From UBA1181 sp963648205 (lineage in GTDB: Bacteria; Bacteroidota; Bacteroidia; Bacteroidales; Paludibacteraceae): a stretch of DNA of 25,912 nucleotides. Below, piece after piece: positions 24,750 to 25,912 of the stretch. The notes under the pieces are model-generated. The model worked only from the letters and a program-made list of their open reading frames with translations, was not told where the DNA came from and did no database searches. The first letter of the stretch is position 1. Every line of letters starts with the position of its first letter. The stretch covers positions 1 to 25,912 of the forward strand of contig CAVJCT010000053.1 of NCBI GenBank assembly GCA_963648205.1, written 5' to 3'. Position numbers and translations under genes: made by a program.

Positions 24750-24890
24750 AAAACAAAAGGGAGACTTCATCAAGCCTCCCTTCGTTTACAGCCCAATGAT
24801 ATAACACAGGCCATAAAAACCGCAAACCCCACACGCCACAAACCTCGTCACAAAAGGAATCACAAAACAGAGCCATAAATTTCCTTTTGC
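24750..24890 (-). ncRNA. Candidate small RNA from repeat copy 1
   Basis: The predicted transcript of about 140 bases starts just after TACCTTTG (24902-24895), which has GTTG 20 bases upstream. It ends at the T tract following the hairpin at 24757-24782. A reading frame beginning with ATG at 24876 crosses the whole unit and runs through the terminator to 24655. Most differences among the copies change its amino acids, and in copy 3 it is frame-shifted. An untranslated RNA is therefore more likely than a protein. No Rfam family recognised. Confidence 0.5.
24757..24782 (-). terminator. Intrinsic terminator in repeat copy 1
   Basis: AAGGGAGACTT and AAGCCTCCCTT form an 11-bp stem around CATC; the single mismatch is a G-U pair in the minus-strand RNA. 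It is followed on that strand by TTTTGTTTTTG. Confidence 0.85.
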
Positions 24891-24894
24891 GTTG

Positions 24895-24926
24895 CAAAGG
24901 TACGCAAAACATATAAAATACGCAAC
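24895..24926 (-). promoter_or_regulatory. Promoter in repeat copy 1
   Basis: -7 element TACCTTTG (24902-24895) and -33-like GTTG (24926-24923) are separated by 20 bases on the minus strand. Confidence 0.65.
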
Positions 24927-25059
24927 ATTTTGTCGTGTTTTTTTTCGAAAACTGACACAAAAAAAAGGCAGTCAAAGTTTTCAAAAGAAGACTCCAGTTC
25001 TCAGTTTTTTTCGAAAGCAATCTCGACATAAGAGGTCTTATTTTTTTTCTGACTCGCTT

Positions 25060-25075
25060 GGTTGTTCAGACAACC
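25060..25075. repeat. Short perfect hairpin in the spacer between repeat copies 1 and 2
   Basis: GGTTGT and ACAACC pair exactly around TCAG. No T tract follows in either direction. The surrounding spacer (24945-25128) shows no gene. Confidence 0.4.
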
Positions 25076-25174
25076 CTGATTCCGAATGGTTCTCATTGTC
25101 AGTAAATAACAATACAATCGAGATTAAGCAAAGAGAAGACTTATCTGCGCCTGACTCTCCACCCACCATTGTCA

Positions 25175-25315
25175 AAAACAAAAGGGAGACTTCATCAAGC
25201 CTCCCTTCGTTTACAGCCCAATGATATAACACAGGCCATAAAAACTGCAAACCCCACACACCACGAACCTCGTCACAAAAGGAATCACAAAACAGACCCA
25301 TAAATTTCCTTTTGC
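25175..25315 (-). ncRNA. Candidate small RNA from repeat copy 2
   Basis: The layout is that of copy 1: -7 element TACTTTTG (25327-25320), then about 140 bases, then the hairpin at 25182-25207 and a T tract. The -33 GTTG is 23 bases from the -7 because of extra A residues, so this promoter may be weaker. The frame starting at 25301 differs from copy 1 mainly by amino-acid-changing substitutions. Confidence 0.45.
25182..25207 (-). terminator. Intrinsic terminator in repeat copy 2
   Basis: The 11-bp stem and 4-base loop are identical to copy 1, with TTTTGTTTTTG following on the minus strand. Confidence 0.85.
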
Positions 25316-25319
25316 GTTG

Positions 25320-25354
25320 CAAAAGTACGTAAAACATATAAAAAAAAACGCAAC
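25320..25354 (-). promoter_or_regulatory. Promoter in repeat copy 2
   Basis: -7 element TACTTTTG (25327-25320) and GTTG (25354-25351) on the minus strand, with a spacer of 23 bases. Confidence 0.5.
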
Positions 25355-25615
25355 ATTTTGTTGTGTTTTTTTGACCTATGGGTCAATTTGCTGGATAGAA
25401 TCAGCCTCCAGCCCAATAAACAAAGGGGGAGGCGTGTTCAAAACTTTCAGAGCAAAAATTGAGCTTTAAAAAGCGTCAATAGGTCAATTTGCAGGATGAG
25501 ACTGGCTCGCAAGCCTTGAAAACATTAGCCTTTCGAGCCTTTCAAAATGCAGAGAATGACCGAAAATGTTGAGTGCGTGGGGAAACCGAAATCAGACAAA
25601 GACAACCATTGTCAC

Positions 25616-25755
25616 AAAACAAAAGGGAGACTCATCAAGCCTCCCTTCGTTTACAGCCCAATGATATAACACAGGCCATAAAAACTGCAAACCCCACACG
25701 CCACGAACCTCGCCACAAAAGGAATCACAAAACAGACCCATAAATTTCCTTTTGC
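25616..25755 (-). ncRNA. Candidate small RNA from repeat copy 3
   Basis: -7 element TATTTTTG (25767-25760) with GTTG 20 bases upstream starts a unit of about 140 bases. It ends at the hairpin at 25623-25647. One base is deleted inside the terminator stem. This leaves a 10-bp stem but shifts the reading frame that begins at 25741, so the tail of any encoded peptide differs from the other copies. Confidence 0.5.
25623..25647 (-). terminator. Intrinsic terminator in repeat copy 3
   Basis: AAGGGAGACT and AGCCTCCCTT pair over 10 bp (one G-U in the RNA) with a 5-base loop; TTTTGTTTTG follows on the minus strand. Confidence 0.8.
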
Positions 25756-25759
25756 ATCG

Positions 25760-25791
25760 CAAAAATACGCAAAACGTATAAAATACGCAAC
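25760..25791 (-). promoter_or_regulatory. Promoter in repeat copy 3
   Basis: -7 element TATTTTTG (25767-25760) and GTTG (25791-25788) are separated by 20 bases on the minus strand. Confidence 0.6.
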
Positions 25792-25912
25792 ATTTTGTCG
25801 TGTTTTTTTGACCTATGGTTCAATTTGCAGGATAGAATCAGCCTCCAGCCCAATAAGCAAAGGGGGAGTAGCGTGTTCAAAACTTTCAGAGCAAAAATTG
25901 AGCTTTAACCCA

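Larger units (their letters stand above)
24704..24944 (-). repeat. Dispersed repeat, copy 1
   Basis: This 241-base segment is nearly identical to 25129-25372 (offset about 425), with scattered substitutions. It contains a minus-strand promoter at its right end and a terminator near its left end. To the right of 24944 the similarity to the other copies stops, so the tail shared by copies 2 and 3 is missing. Confidence 0.9.
25129..25468 (-). repeat. Dispersed repeat, copy 2
   Basis: This is the longest copy. Its left 244 bases match copy 1. Its right 96 bases (25373-25468) match the window end at 25810-25908, including the segment GATAGAATCAGCCTCCAGCC. The spacer after it (25469-25605) contains one more short piece of that tail (GGTCAATTTGCAGGAT at 25482-25497), so the array looks mosaic. 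Confidence 0.9.
25606..25908 (-). repeat. Dispersed repeat, copy 3 (reaches window edge)
   Basis: It matches copy 2 from CCATTGTC at 25606 to the end of the shared tail near 25908, four bases from the window end. It lacks the leftmost part found in copies 1 and 2. The array may continue beyond the window. Confidence 0.88.

Noticed and set aside
24655..25029. Minus-strand open frame of 124 codons within repeat copy 1
   Set aside because: It crosses the -33/-7 promoter and the terminator hairpin of the repeat, starts outside the repeat, and its sister in copy 3 is frame-shifted. An RNA unit explains the conservation better.
25038..25337. Minus-strand open frame of 99 codons within repeat copy 2
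   Set aside because: It starts upstream of the predicted transcription start, runs through the terminator, and shows mainly amino-acid-changing differences from the other copies.
24704..25908. CRISPR array
   Set aside because: The units are more than 240 bases long, only three in number, with unequal spacers and internal promoter and terminator. No cas genes are present.
1..25912. tRNA or rRNA genes, integrase or transposase
   Set aside because: I saw no tRNA cloverleaf, rRNA sequence, DDE or tyrosine recombinase motif in any frame, so mobility of the dynamin region is only suggested by context.

Overview
The window most likely comes from a Bacteroidales genome. The DNA is AT-rich and the genes have no obvious Shine-Dalgarno sequences. 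Several intergenic gaps carry the Bacteroidetes -7 promoter element TAnnTTTG. Lineage-typical genes include a GldF-type ABC permease, a DUF3078 outer-membrane protein and remnants of a repeat-rich surface protein. Except for the tail of one gene at bases 1-128 (and a doubtful short frame beside it), every gene lies on the minus strand, so transcription runs right to left.

Bases 1-13,806 are mostly core functions in short operons. One runs from an MBL-fold hydrolase through gldF and a 4'-phosphopantetheinyl transferase to a GNAT acetyltransferase (2915 to 246). Next come mltF, a lipoprotein lytic transglycosylase, and an operon of a DUF3078 barrel protein with a HAD phosphatase. An asparagine-synthase-like gene sits behind a terminator-like leader. 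An acyltransferase is paired with an omega-amidase-type nitrilase. A last run holds pyrF, an HD-domain phosphohydrolase, a heptose 7-phosphate kinase (hddA) and a heptose isomerase (gmhA), the last two being early steps of GDP-heptose synthesis.

Bases 13,900-14,800 hold decayed pieces of a surface protein. Immediately to the right is the standout feature, a compact six-gene operon (24,032 to 14,809) ending in a clear intrinsic terminator. It encodes three different dynamin-like GTPases of about 780-790 residues, a 320-residue protein whose N-terminus looks like a GTPase domain that has lost its P-loop, a protein with two membrane helices and a long coiled coil, and a 78-residue protein. Four of the five junctions overlap or are separated by fewer than 5 bases, and the fifth by 9. 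The first two GTPases share an unusual insert in the stalk that I read as a beta-hairpin with a hydrophobic tip between basic residues, a candidate membrane-insertion element. The third lacks it but has its own hydrophobic stretch. I infer a heteromeric membrane-remodelling or membrane-surveillance machine, possibly anti-phage, but function is not shown by sequence. The operon is preceded by a terminator-like hairpin and a run of eight G.

Bases 24,700-25,912 contain three diverged copies of a repeat. Each has a minus-strand TAnnTTTG promoter about 140 bases from a terminator hairpin with a U tract, so each looks like a small-RNA transcription unit. The third copy runs into the window edge, so the array may continue.
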